28,575 bases of DNA, taken from the NCBI GenBank assembly GCA_910586095.1, contig CAJUHQ010000034.1:1-28575 (forward strand), read 5' to 3'. The position numbers were made by a program, and so were the translations under genes. The notes under the pieces were generated by a model that saw only the letters and a program-made list of their open reading frames with translations, had not been told where the DNA came from and did no database searches. Of this stretch, positions 16,183 to 24,775 are shown piece after piece; within the stretch, counting starts at the first letter, position 1; each line of letters begins with the position of its first letter. The stretch comes from an uncultured Lachnospiraceae bacterium. Its GTDB lineage: Bacteria; Bacillota; Clostridia; Lachnospirales; Lachnospiraceae.

Positions 16183-17214
16183 TTATATTACTTTTTTCAG
16201 ATAAGCCGAATATGCATAATATGTCTGACCGTTTAGTACTACTTTAGACCATCCATTGTTTCCTATTCCTGTTCGGAAAATCATATCTCCCTGATTAATT
16301 GGAACCACAATCGTATCAGGATTGTCTGTATTTGGCACAGTACGTAGATTAACCTTGGTGTCTGTTGTAACGACCTCATATACATCCATATACTGAACAC
16401 TTGCGGCCATATCTGGAGTAATCTGTGTTGCGCCGCTTGTATCCTTGGCCTGTGCTATCCCATCATAATTGAAATAAGACACATTCATGTCAACAGCTCC
16501 ATTGATACCAACTATCATGGCCTTATCTGTATACTGCCACATTGCATGAACACCTGCATAACTACTTGCTGGTGTGATTGGAAATGGATCTTTAGGATAT
16601 TGTGATACCCAAACCTTATATCGATTCAGCACATTCATATTCCAATCTTTGCTGTCTGTCATCTCATTACGTGAGGCATAAAACATAGGGGTATAGCCTC
16701 TTGCTGCTATGGTGTCAAGAAATGTCACAGCCAAAGCTGTCCGCACATCCTTGCCTAACCCATACTGTCTGCTAGTTGTGTTGCGAAATCCCTCACAGTC
16801 ATAGGCTACAGGAAACGTTATCTGGTATTTATCAATTAGATTTGCCGTAAATATAGCTTCCTCAACTGCTTCGGCCTGATTGATTGCAGAAGAGAAAAAA
16901 TATGCACCTACTTTAATACCAACTCGTTGTGCCTCTTGTAAATTATACTTGGCATAAGGGTCCTCATTCAAAACACCTGTTGCCTGTGTGCGATATCCGA
17001 CTCTAACCATCGCAAACTGTACTCCAGACGCTGCTACCATGTCCCAATTAATCTGTCCCTGATAGCGAGATACATCAATACCAAGCGCTGCTCCTACCAC
17101 TTCATTGGGCGCCGCTTTCACTGTAAAATGCGGAACAGTTATCGACACCATAACAACCACTACCAGCAAAAACGCCTTTATACGCGCTGCCGTTTTATGT
17201 ACTGTGTGCTTCAT
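16183..17214 (-). CDS. Secreted GH25 lysozyme (muramidase) with SH3 domain
   Basis: Cleaves the peptidoglycan glycan strand. A signal peptide with a basic start and hydrophobic core (AFLLVVVVMVSITVPHF) ends near VKAAPNE. The GH25 domain (~45-235) begins GIDVSRYQGQINW (Asp47) and has the catalytic pair in VAYDCEG (Asp139, Glu141); GVHAMWQYTDKA is the conserved late strand. Residues ~285-343 form a bacterial SH3-like domain (VNLRTVPNTDNPDTI..GWSKVVLNGQTYYAYSAYL) for wall binding. Length 343. RBS GAGGAGAG precedes the ATG. It lies between the TIGR04086-like gene and scfA. It may act in wall turnover or spore-coat/germination functions; this cannot be decided here. Confidence 0.94.
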   Translation of the reverse strand: MKHTVHKTAARIKAFLLVVVVMVSITVPHFTVKAAPNEVVGAALGIDVSRYQGQINWDMVAASGVQFAMVRVGYRTQATGVLNEDPYAKYNLQEAQRVGIKVGAYFFSSAINQAEAVEEAIFTANLIDKYQITFPVAYDCEGFRNTTSRQYGLGKDVRTALAVTFLDTIAARGYTPMFYASRNEMTDSKDWNMNVLNRYKVWVSQYPKDPFPITPASSYAGVHAMWQYTDKAMIVGINGAVDMNVSYFNYDGIAQAKDTSGATQITPDMAASVQYMDVYEVVTTDTKVNLRTVPNTDNPDTIVVPINQGDMIFRTGIGNNGWSKVVLNGQTYYAYSAYLKKVI

Positions 17215-17397
17215 AATGCTCTCTCCTCGTATTTCACTCTTCCAGTATAAGATTTAGAATTTCTTATTCTGTATACACTAGCTGATTGTGTCTTTCTGTT
17301 GTTACTGCATATGCTACAGATAACCATTCCTCTTATACTTCCAACATGTTACAAAACTCGTATCTTATCAAAGTCATCCTCTCACACTCTGATAATG

Positions 17398-17439
17398 AAA
17401 CGAAGATCTCCCCACTAGTACTTGGGTCAATCTTCGTTT
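17398..17439. terminator. Hairpin upstream of the GH25 gene
   Basis: Inverted repeat AAACGAAGAT (17398-17407) / ATCTTCGTTT (17430-17439), with inner CCCA/TGGG. The flanks are only weakly T-rich on either strand. In the 617-bp gap 17215-17831 it and the element at 17551-17738 are the only structures I can support; no gene is seen. Confidence 0.45.
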
Positions 17440-17550
17440 AAGTATAACATATTATAACAAAAAGTACAGTTTTTTTCTCAATAAAATTGCATCCATTTTA
17501 TAACAGCTATGTCGTTTTATATCCAAATATGTATATATTTTTCCTATATT

Positions 17551-17738
17551 TGTTACTATTCAGCCATACCCATTCATAAGTTGTCGGATTGTACAATCTG
17601 ACAATTCATTTTGGCTATTTCCGACAACTTATTTCATGTCGGGCGTCCGCCCTATAAAATTGAATATACAAAATGCCTTATGCGAGCAAGCTCCCAACAG
17701 CATTTTATATATTCAATTTTGCATGGCTGAACTGTTAC
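17551..17738. mobile_element. MITE-like multi-hairpin element
   Basis: Non-coding, about 175 bp, bounded by a 9-bp terminal inverted repeat TTCAGCCAT (17559-17567) / ATGGCTGAA (17723-17731) and flanked by a direct repeat TGTTAC (17551-17556, 17733-17738) that resembles a target-site duplication. Inside are three hairpins: ATAAGTTGTCGG / CCGACAACTTAT (17576-17587/17621-17632), GGGCG-TC-CGCCC (17641-17652), and a 21-bp stem with one mismatch (17656-17676/17700-17720). The alternative is a structured intergenic RNA. Confidence 0.55.
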
Positions 17739-17831
17739 CTATATTTTATCACTTATCCTTTCACTCTTTCATGTCAAAATAGTTGATTGTGGCAACATAG
17801 GATATAATCATTTGAAGTTCTAGCTCATCGA

Positions 17832-18203
17832 TCATCCAATCATACCACCGAGCATACCGCTTCCCAGACAAATAAACAATGTCGTGATACATGTATTGCT
17901 AAGTGGGATAAACTCCTGCTCCACTACCATAGAAATTGCACAGATAATTAAAAAGTACGCTGCTCCTGCTGCCATTCCCCACAAAAATCTTCGGCTTGAT
18001 GCTCCTTTGGAGAAAAAAAGTCCCGCTAAAAGTGATGAGATACAATATATAGCAACAATACTGATATCCACCATATTTTCACCGAGTGAAAATTTGTATA
18101 GCAGCGCTGCTACTGCCATAAGTAATACACCTGTTATCAGATACGCCGCCATCAGACACTTCATTAACGCGATCAACCGTTCTGTGCTAAATGCATTTTT
18201 CAC
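17832..18203 (-). CDS. Small membrane protein, TIGR04086-like
   Basis: A 123-residue protein with four hydrophobic helices (CLMAAYLITGVLLMAVAALLY, ISIVAIYCISSLLAGLFFS, FLWGMAAGAAYFLIICAISM, CITTLFICLGSGMLGGMIG). This pattern, and its position near scfA/secDF, fits the TIGR04086 family of clostridial membrane proteins, whose function is unknown. The ORF extends to an ATG at 18227, but the AGGAGGGT at 18213-18220 lies inside that extension and is 9 nt before a GTG at 18203, which I take as the start. It is divergent from the CorC-like gene. Confidence 0.75.
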   Translation of the reverse strand: MKNAFSTERLIALMKCLMAAYLITGVLLMAVAALLYKFSLGENMVDISIVAIYCISSLLAGLFFSKGASSRRFLWGMAAGAAYFLIICAISMVVEQEFIPLSNTCITTLFICLGSGMLGGMIG

Positions 18204-18235
18204 AACAAATACCCTCCTATTTTTCATATATGATC

Positions 18236-18264
18236 TTGTATTATTTCATTAACACTGTTATAAT
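18236..18264 (+). promoter_or_regulatory. Promoter of the CorC/HlyC-like gene
   Basis: Plus strand TTGTAT (18236-18241), 17 bp, TATAAT (18259-18264), with TG at the extended -10 position (TGTTATAAT). It leaves a leader of about 120 nt before the TTG start at 18391. Confidence 0.65.
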
Positions 18265-18390
18265 CTATGCTGATACGCATAGTAATATGACTTTGCGATG
18301 GCTCTTTGATTTCTATAAATATAAAGCCTTGGCAAAGACAGATACAAGAAAACGTTTTAAAATCTATATTATAAAAAAGGAGTGATTTTT

Positions 18391-19704
18391 TTGGATACCC
18401 CTGGTGCCATACAACTGATTGTTCTTGTAGTTCTCTTATTATTGTCTGCTTTCTTCTCTTCGGCTGAGACCGCTCTTACTACAATAAGCCATGTAAAAAT
18501 ACGTGCTATGTTAGAAGAAAACCCTACAGGACGCGTACTTACACTTCAAAAAATTCTCGATAATCGAAGTAAGTTAATTAGTGCCATCTTAATTGGCAAC
18601 AATATCGTAAATATCAGTGCTTCTTCTCTTACTACTTCACTTGTCATCCGTCTATGGGGCAATGCCGCTGTCGGTATTGGTACGGGCCTCTTAACGTTGC
18701 TTGTCTTGATATTTGGTGAGATTGTCCCAAAGACATGGGCAATGTGCAACAATGAAAAGCTTGCATTATCCTACGCTCGCGTAATCTATTTTATTATGCA
18801 GCTATTAACCCCTATTATTTTTATTATAGACAAAATATCTGGAGTGTTTTTAGGACTTTTGCATATTGATTCTTCAAATCGTGTTGTGATGACAGAGACA
18901 GAACTCAAAACATATGTAGATGTGAGCCATGAAGATGGTGTTATTGAGAAGGAAGAGCGAAAGATGATCTACAATGTATTTGAATTTGGAGACTCTGTTG
19001 CAAAGGATATTATGATCCCGCGAATTGACATGACTTCTGTGGATGTCGAAGCCTCCTACAATGATTTATTAGATATCTTTCGCGAATCCATGTACACGCG
19101 AATCCCTGTCTACGAAGTTGCTACCGATAACATTATTGGCATAGTCAATGTCAAAGACTTCTTACTTGTCCCTGACAAAAATCGCTTTAAAATACGTGAT
19201 ATTCTGCGCGAGGGTTATTATACGTATGAATATAAAAAAACAGCCGATTTACTTTTTGAGATGCGCCTTAGCACTACAAATGTTGCTTTTGTGCTAAATG
19301 AATATGGTGCCACTGTAGGTATGATTACTATCGAAGATCTTCTAGAAGAACTCGTGGGCGAGATTCGCGATGAATTTGATGAGGACGAAGCAGAACTACT
19401 AAAAAAATTAGGAGATCGTGAATATGAGGTTAGTGGCAGCATGAAATTAGACGACATCAATGATGCTTTAGAAACCAAATTCCACTCTGAGGATTACGAT
19501 TCTATTGGCGGTATTATGATTGAATTACTTGATCGTTTTCCCACTGAAGGAGAATCTGCAATCACTTCTGACAATATCACTCTGACAGCCACAAAAGTTG
19601 ACAACAATCGTATTGAAACGGTTTCCATCCTTTTGCCGGTTTCTGATGAATGTGTTGACTCCACTATTTCTACTGAATACTCACAAGAAACAAAAATAGA
19701 ATAG
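18391..19704 (+). CDS. CNNM/CorC (HlyC) family transporter-like membrane protein
   Basis: Membrane protein with cytoplasmic CBS domains; homologues are linked to Mg2+/Co2+ efflux or were named hemolysins. Order: DUF21/CNNM membrane part (~1-190, starting IQLIVLVVLLLLSAFFSSAE, then FGEIVPKTWA), a paired CBS module (~200-325: MIPRIDMTSVDV, TRIPVYEVATDNIIGIVNVKDF, NVAFVLNEYGATVGMITIEDLLEELVGEI) and the CorC-associated C-terminal domain (~340-425: YEVSGSMKLDDINDAL). The start is TTG at 18391: AAGGAG lies 8 nt before it and overlaps the alternative GTG at 18382. Length 437. This is the only convincing gene on plus. Confidence 0.93.
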   Translation: MDTPGAIQLIVLVVLLLLSAFFSSAETALTTISHVKIRAMLEENPTGRVLTLQKILDNRSKLISAILIGNNIVNISASSLTTSLVIRLWGNAAVGIGTGLLTLLVLIFGEIVPKTWAMCNNEKLALSYARVIYFIMQLLTPIIFIIDKISGVFLGLLHIDSSNRVVMTETELKTYVDVSHEDGVIEKEERKMIYNVFEFGDSVAKDIMIPRIDMTSVDVEASYNDLLDIFRESMYTRIPVYEVATDNIIGIVNVKDFLLVPDKNRFKIRDILREGYYTYEYKKTADLLFEMRLSTTNVAFVLNEYGATVGMITIEDLLEELVGEIRDEFDEDEAELLKKLGDREYEVSGSMKLDDINDALETKFHSEDYDSIGGIMIELLDRFPTEGESAITSDNITLTATKVDNNRIETVSILLPVSDECVDSTISTEYSQETKIE

Positions 19705-19729
19705 ACAATGCCAAAAAGCATTGTCTATT
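19700..19729. terminator. Bidirectional terminator between convergent genes
   Basis: Perfect 12-bp stem AATAGACAATGC (19700-19711) / GCATTGTCTATT (19718-19729), CAAAAA loop. T-rich DNA follows on plus (CTTATTTTA), and A-rich DNA on the other side serves the minus-strand gene ending at 19736. The CorC TAG stop lies in the stem. Confidence 0.85.
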
Positions 19730-19735
19730 CTTATT

Positions 19736-22057
19736 TTACATATCCGCATAGAATCGATATGTATCCATCATTTCCTTTGGAACGTCCGATGTTGTCTTTT
19801 GCAACGTCTTAATCTTTAACTCAAACTCCTGCCTCTTTTTCAACGCATTGCGGATGCTGCGTGCCTGCGCCACTTCATACGGTCTTTGTGCATTCAACCT
19901 TGTGCGTGTCTCTTTCTCAAACGGACAATAAGTAGCCAAAATCTCGCGTGCTACTTTATTCATTTTCATAGAGCCATTGACCTCATTCTTTACCCAAGCT
20001 TCATAATCGATCAAAAAAGTCTCTCTCGAATTATTGCGCGCCTTCTGAATCTGAAGTTTAACCTTTTGGCGTGCCTCGTCAGATAAGTCACGATTTTTAC
20101 GATAAAACTGTATATAGTCCATATATTCTGACGTAAGTGATTTGATCTTGACATCATTCCATGCCATTCCCTGTATACAACGACAGATCTCCCAGCGGAA
20201 ACGACCAAACATCTTTACCATCAGTTCATCAATATTTGTACTAGTCATAATAGGGAAACAAAAGCGTCCTGGAGTTCCTTTATTCCTGCCCCCAATCTCC
20301 TGCCACATCGATGCGTTAAGCCCAAACAAAGGCATCAAAATCACATCAGGATACACATTTTTCATGACGGTTTCATTAATGATTTTCAACTCTGTATTAG
20401 AATAGATCACTTCCCTATAAAATACAGAATAGTCTATCTTAATAAGTTCTTTGACTGCATCATTAATCTTCTTCTTTGTCACAAGCATCTTATCAAGATA
20501 ACCAAACAGTGCTTCCTTATACAAAATAGGCATATAGGAAGATGGCTGCCCATAGAGTGTGCGCATGTTGCTCATCATCATATTCATGACTTCATACTCC
20601 ACACGCTTATCCATATTTGCAAGTAGTTCTTTTTGTTCTTTCTCTGTAATATCACCTTGTTTTTTCAAGGAGCGCAAGTTTTCTGTATAATCCTCATCAA
20701 ACTCACTCTTGGAAGGTTCTCTCTTTCCTGTCTGTATCAAATCCAGCCATTCCATCATAGTGACTACTTGACAAGGCCCCTTGTTCTCTTCTGGCTCAAT
20801 ACCACAAAGGAATTCTAAGTGTTCGGTATCTAATAACCTCTCATCAAAAAAACCGTAATTCATAAAAAGTTCTACTGCCTTCGGTGCTACAATCATCCCT
20901 TCTCTAATCTTGCGATAGCACAACAAATACAGTTTAAAGATCAATGGGGTAATCTTCTTTTTCGCTTTTTTAACATCATCCTCAACAGACAAGCGATCTG
21001 GTACTTGTATCAAATACTCCACATTGTTCTTAATTGTAAGCGTATCCTCATCACTCAAAGAAGCAAATTTTAAAATCTGATCCATAGAGCCCTTTAAAGA
21101 TGCCACCTGCTGTTGAATCTCTGCTTTTCGCTCCTCCTCAGATTTCTTATCACTGACAATAACCTCTCCTGTTTCAAGACTTTCTATCTTTTTCTTTTTG
21201 TTTGCTAAGTCAAAGCTAGGAAGCGCCACCCCCTGTTTCTTTAACTCGCTGTACTGAAAAACGCCTTCATCCATAATCTCTGTCAAGAGCGTGTATAATT
21301 CTGGTGGAAGCTCACCCTTTTGCTTAATAATTTGTGCTCTCTCATATACATAATCAAACAAGTCTCTGCCTTGTCTAAGGCAAATTGCATCTAACAATCC
21401 TTTTATATAATCTGTGATAACTACACAGTCATCCTTCAACGCTTCCACAAGTCCAGTAATCTCATTCACCTGGAAAATTGCCATTTCCTCGCTGTACGAA
21501 AAATATGCTTTGTTTGCGCTTACTGGTATTTTTGCTGCCTCCTGATAGTATGCAATACGATGCTCGTTGGAATCTGGTATTGCTTCGTAAGGCTCTTGTT
21601 CTTTTAACTCACCTAACTCTGCCGCAGGTACCTCAAATGTTTTGCACAACTCTATGTATTTTTCATAACTGCGTCGCGCAAAGGCAGAAAGTCGATCTGC
21701 GCGATCAGAAAGACTTGACTTAATTTTAAGCATATCTACTGCTAGTCTAAATTGTGAAGAGATCATAATAGCACGATAATCCGTACTTTTATTAATTATA
21801 TTTCGAAGGGTGTACTCGCCTTCCATTGGAAGAATATATATTACGGAATCCTCTAGCGCTGTATAGTTAGATTCATAAGTCTCACTATCCATGCTATTCA
21901 ATGCTAAATAAGAACCTTGTGGTTTTACCATTCTCATATATTCATTACTCATCAAGACCTTGCCTGCTAAAACAATTCCAATCTGTTTAAGTTCCTCATT
22001 CTTTGCGAAAATAACCTCACCCTTTTTTACTACATTTTTTCCATTCTCCTTCAACAT
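19736..22057 (-). CDS. Large protein with N-terminal cyclic-nucleotide-binding-like (CRP) fold, function unknown
   Basis: A 773-residue soluble protein. Residues ~5-105 look like a cNMP-binding/CRP sensor beta-roll (VVKKGEVIFAKNEELKQIGIVLAGKVLM, then GSYLALNSM, DSVIYILPMEG), but the phosphate-binding Arg/Glu cassette (GExAL..PR..T) of true cAMP binders is not evident. The remaining ~650 residues are mostly helical, charged and without membrane segments, HTH or a catalytic motif I recognise. Similar unnamed proteins are, from memory, widespread in Lachnospiraceae. GGGGAGG precedes the ATG. It follows the pantetheinyl transferase gene by 48 bp, so both are probably one unit. A signal-responsive role is conceivable but unproven. 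Confidence 0.75.
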   Translation of the reverse strand: MLKENGKNVVKKGEVIFAKNEELKQIGIVLAGKVLMSNEYMRMVKPQGSYLALNSMDSETYESNYTALEDSVIYILPMEGEYTLRNIINKSTDYRAIMISSQFRLAVDMLKIKSSLSDRADRLSAFARRSYEKYIELCKTFEVPAAELGELKEQEPYEAIPDSNEHRIAYYQEAAKIPVSANKAYFSYSEEMAIFQVNEITGLVEALKDDCVVITDYIKGLLDAICLRQGRDLFDYVYERAQIIKQKGELPPELYTLLTEIMDEGVFQYSELKKQGVALPSFDLANKKKKIESLETGEVIVSDKKSEEERKAEIQQQVASLKGSMDQILKFASLSDEDTLTIKNNVEYLIQVPDRLSVEDDVKKAKKKITPLIFKLYLLCYRKIREGMIVAPKAVELFMNYGFFDERLLDTEHLEFLCGIEPEENKGPCQVVTMMEWLDLIQTGKREPSKSEFDEDYTENLRSLKKQGDITEKEQKELLANMDKRVEYEVMNMMMSNMRTLYGQPSSYMPILYKEALFGYLDKMLVTKKKINDAVKELIKIDYSVFYREVIYSNTELKIINETVMKNVYPDVILMPLFGLNASMWQEIGGRNKGTPGRFCFPIMTSTNIDELMVKMFGRFRWEICRCIQGMAWNDVKIKSLTSEYMDYIQFYRKNRDLSDEARQKVKLQIQKARNNSRETFLIDYEAWVKNEVNGSMKMNKVAREILATYCPFEKETRTRLNAQRPYEVAQARSIRNALKKRQEFELKIKTLQKTTSDVPKEMMDTYRFYADM

Positions 22058-22105
22058 TTCTTTTCCTCCCCTTGTATTGATCCAATATATTCTGATGTGT
22101 GCATT

Positions 22106-22795
22106 TCATCCTCCCTTATTATCATACCATAAAGCTGAGGAATAAACCACCTCAATTCTTTTGGGAAAATCTGCTGTCTCGCTACATACACAGACTATAT
22201 AGTCAGTTAGCTCCTTATATAACCTTATGTGAAATTGTTTTTGTATTTCTGTATCATAGAGTTCTTGATAGTCCTCCTTAGTCCTATAACGGCTAATGCC
22301 GCCGCCGAGTCCTCTACCACTTCGTTTGGCGGCACTTTCCTTTGCTGTCCACATATTATAAAACAACTCCGTTTTTGCACTATCCTCCTGTATACGAAGC
22401 AATCTGTCATACTCCTCTTGGTCATAAAACCGTTTGGCTACCTGTATCTTCCAAGGTTTTGTCTCTTGTATATCTGCTCCAACAGGCTGTGAATCTACCG
22501 CACAAAGAACCCATTCTCCTGAGTGAGACAACGAATACTCAAATGCCTCATATCCTTTTATGTGTGGTTTTCCATGTGTGGTTCTCTCGATCTCCACTTG
22601 CTGCCATTGGTTTACATTATAACCTGCCTGCAAAAATGCATAGCGAAGCAATAAACCTGCGACCATACTTTGCTCTCTTTGCTTTTTTCCCTGAAATATA
22701 GCTATATTTTTTTTCCTATCACAGTCCAACAGGTCTAACAACTGCGTCTGTTCTACTTGTTCTATCTCACATACTTTTGCTGCATACAGCTTCAA
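22106..22795 (-). CDS. Sfp-type 4'-phosphopantetheinyl transferase
   Basis: Transfers 4'-phosphopantetheine from CoA to a serine of carrier proteins. Recognisable motifs: HGKPH (74-78), FEYSLSHSGEWVLCAV (85-100), VGADIQ (105-110) and WTAKESAAKRSGRG (149-162). Mg2+ ligands are Asp108 and Glu153; where Sfp has a second acid (DIE) this protein has Gln110. Length 229 with the TTG start at 22795, which has AGAGGC seven bases upstream and gives MKLYAAKVCEI; the ATG at 22819 lacks a ribosome site. No carrier protein or synthase is in the window, so the target may be the fatty-acid ACP or a distant pathway. Confidence 0.9.
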   Translation of the reverse strand: MKLYAAKVCEIEQVEQTQLLDLLDCDRKKNIAIFQGKKQREQSMVAGLLLRYAFLQAGYNVNQWQQVEIERTTHGKPHIKGYEAFEYSLSHSGEWVLCAVDSQPVGADIQETKPWKIQVAKRFYDQEEYDRLLRIQEDSAKTELFYNMWTAKESAAKRSGRGLGGGISRYRTKEDYQELYDTEIQKQFHIRLYKELTDYIVCVCSETADFPKRIEVVYSSALWYDNKGG

Positions 22796-22876
22796 CTTTT
22801 TGCCTCTTCTACCATACATTCACATCAACTTAAACAAAAACTCTACTATACTATCACTTTTGCGTTGATTTGTTAT

Positions 22877-24559
22877 CTAGTTCTTTTCTAATCTATATTT
22901 ATATACTTCTTCCTGTAATTGTCTTGCCAAATTAGACAACTCTGCACTAGATGCCGCACATTGCTCTGAAGTAGCAGAAGTCGTCTGAACAACATCTGTA
23001 ATCTGCGTGATTCCCATATTGACTCTTTCTACAGAAGAAGCCTGTTTATCAGAAGCTTCTGCAATATTTCCTACTATCATAGCAATATTTTCTACGGAGC
23101 CCAAAATACCTTCTAATGCCTCAGCAGTTTCAAATGCAAGTCTAGAACCGACTTTTGTCTTATTGATGGAATCTTCGATAATATCATTGGAATTCTTTGC
23201 TGCTTCAGCCGATTTTCTAGCTAGATTTCGCACTTCCTCTGCAACCACTGCAAAGCCTTTTCCATGTACGCCTGCTCTTGCTGCCTCAACAGAAGCATTG
23301 AGTGCAAGAAGATTGGTTTGAAATGCAATATCATCAATCGCCTTCATAATCTTTGAAATATTTTGAGAAGCAGCATCAATATCTTGCATTGCTTGTATCA
23401 TATCCTTCATTTGAATGTTGCTGTGCTCTGCATCATTTTTGGTGCATTGTGCCAATTCGTTTGCTTTATCTGCTTCTTTTGCGTTGATCTTCGCACCTTC
23501 TGCAATTTCATTAATGGATGCTGTGATCTCCTGTATTGCACTAGCCTGTTCTGTAGCTCCCTGTGCTAAAGAATTGCTTGCACTAGCTACCTCTCCCGAA
23601 CTAGATGTCATTCGTGCTGCGGCATTTCGGATTTCTGACAAGTTTCTATTATTGTCATATACCATCTTTTTAATTGCATTACTCATGACATCTTGCTTAC
23701 TTGCGGGCACCAACTCAACTGTCAGATCCCCCTCTGACACTTTCTCCATAATTTGCGCCTGCTTTCTTATATTTTCGATCATCACCGTAAAGTCGCGTGT
23801 CAAATCTCCAAATTCATCATTGGTTTCACATTCAATTTCCTGATTGATATCTCCCTTTGACAACTTTTGTGCCACTAAAGAAAGTTTGTTGAGTTGTTCG
23901 ATAAATCGTTTTTTGGTCACTACTGTCACCAAAATCAGACAAAATACACAGGTGAGAACAGAAAACAAAATAATAAAGTTAATTTTAGCATAAATATAGG
24001 ACATGATTTCTGCCTTTAATTTTCCTGCAAATACCATGCCTATAATATTTCCTGAAGAATCTTTGACTGGCATATAAAACCCAAAATAACTTTCACCATT
24101 TACTATGACATCCTCGGTAGTATACACCTGTCCTTGACGCAACACTGTTTCAGAAATTTGTGGATCTGCTTTTGTGCCAACTACACGTTCCCCATTACTA
24201 TTTTTGATGGTAGTTGCTCTGCGCACATCCTCATAAAAAAAAGTAATCTCTACATCATTGCTTGTGGCATAATAGTCAATTGATGCCATATTTTGCGTTA
24301 CATTAAAATCACCTTTATATAAGTCATCCTCGACTAAGCAAAAACTTTCCGTTGACACATTGTCCAACGAAAGAAGTGCACCCGTCGCAGCACTTCTCAA
24401 TCCAGTCATCACCTCATTTTGCATTCCCTTGTTCATTGTAAAACCTGCGAAAAAAGTAATCACAATTCCCTCGATCAACAGCGGAATTGCTGTAACTGCC
24501 AGTATCACCCATTTGATGCTTACTCGCCTTTTTGAATTACTTCCTTTTTGATTTTTCAT
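22877..24559 (-). CDS. Methyl-accepting chemotaxis protein with extracellular Cache-like sensor
   Basis: Membrane chemoreceptor signalling to CheA/CheW. Membrane helix 1 at ~16-38, an extracytoplasmic single-Cache-like domain ~40-190 (VYTTEDVIVNGESYFGFYMP, SGNIIGMVFAGK), helix 2 at ~193-215, HAMP ~217-268, then the long coiled coil with the conserved tip IDDIAFQTNLLALNASVEAA (hairpin bend) near residue 430. No C-terminal CheR/CheB tether is seen (ends YKYRLEKN). The ATG at 24559 is used: AAGGAGAG lies six bases upstream, and the promoter -35 (24620-24625) falls inside the longer ORF. No other chemotaxis gene is present here, so the ligand is unknown. Confidence 0.94.
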   Translation of the reverse strand: MKNQKGSNSKRRVSIKWVILAVTAIPLLIEGIVITFFAGFTMNKGMQNEVMTGLRSAATGALLSLDNVSTESFCLVEDDLYKGDFNVTQNMASIDYYATSNDVEITFFYEDVRRATTIKNSNGERVVGTKADPQISETVLRQGQVYTTEDVIVNGESYFGFYMPVKDSSGNIIGMVFAGKLKAEIMSYIYAKINFIILFSVLTCVFCLILVTVVTKKRFIEQLNKLSLVAQKLSKGDINQEIECETNDEFGDLTRDFTVMIENIRKQAQIMEKVSEGDLTVELVPASKQDVMSNAIKKMVYDNNRNLSEIRNAAARMTSSSGEVASASNSLAQGATEQASAIQEITASINEIAEGAKINAKEADKANELAQCTKNDAEHSNIQMKDMIQAMQDIDAASQNISKIMKAIDDIAFQTNLLALNASVEAARAGVHGKGFAVVAEEVRNLARKSAEAAKNSNDIIEDSINKTKVGSRLAFETAEALEGILGSVENIAMIVGNIAEASDKQASSVERVNMGITQITDVVQTTSATSEQCAASSAELSNLARQLQEEVYKYRLEKN

Positions 24560-24596
24560 CTGTAACTCTCCTTTTACAAAATTATTGGTAAATAAT

Positions 24597-24625
24597 ATTT
24601 TAAATTGTTTTTTGTATTTAGTCAA
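24597..24625 (-). promoter_or_regulatory. Sigma-A promoter of the chemoreceptor gene
   Basis: Minus strand TTGACT (24620-24625), 17-bp spacer, TAAAAT (24597-24602), placing the RNA start about 30 nt before the chosen ATG at 24559. Confidence 0.7.
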
Positions 24626-24709
24626 TACTTTAAATTATCTGTTATAATTTTGTAATTGCAGTTTACTTCTAGTACATCAATCCCATTTGCTCGCAATTTA
24701 TGTCCATTT

Positions 24710-24775
24710 CTAAAATACCAAATATTTTTTCATAATACGCAATGCATTTTTTTCTAGTCGCGACACTTGTGCTTG
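24710..24775 (-). other. Orphaned C-terminal tail of sigma-G beyond an in-frame TGA
   Basis: Directly after the TGA (24776-24778) the same frame reads QAQVSRLEKNALRIMKKYLV plus F and ends at TAG (24710-24712). This is the end of the sigma-G recognition helix and C-terminus; its 21 codons plus the TGA codon bring the total to 260, the length of Bacillus sigma-G. It has no own start or ribosome site. Confidence 0.9.
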
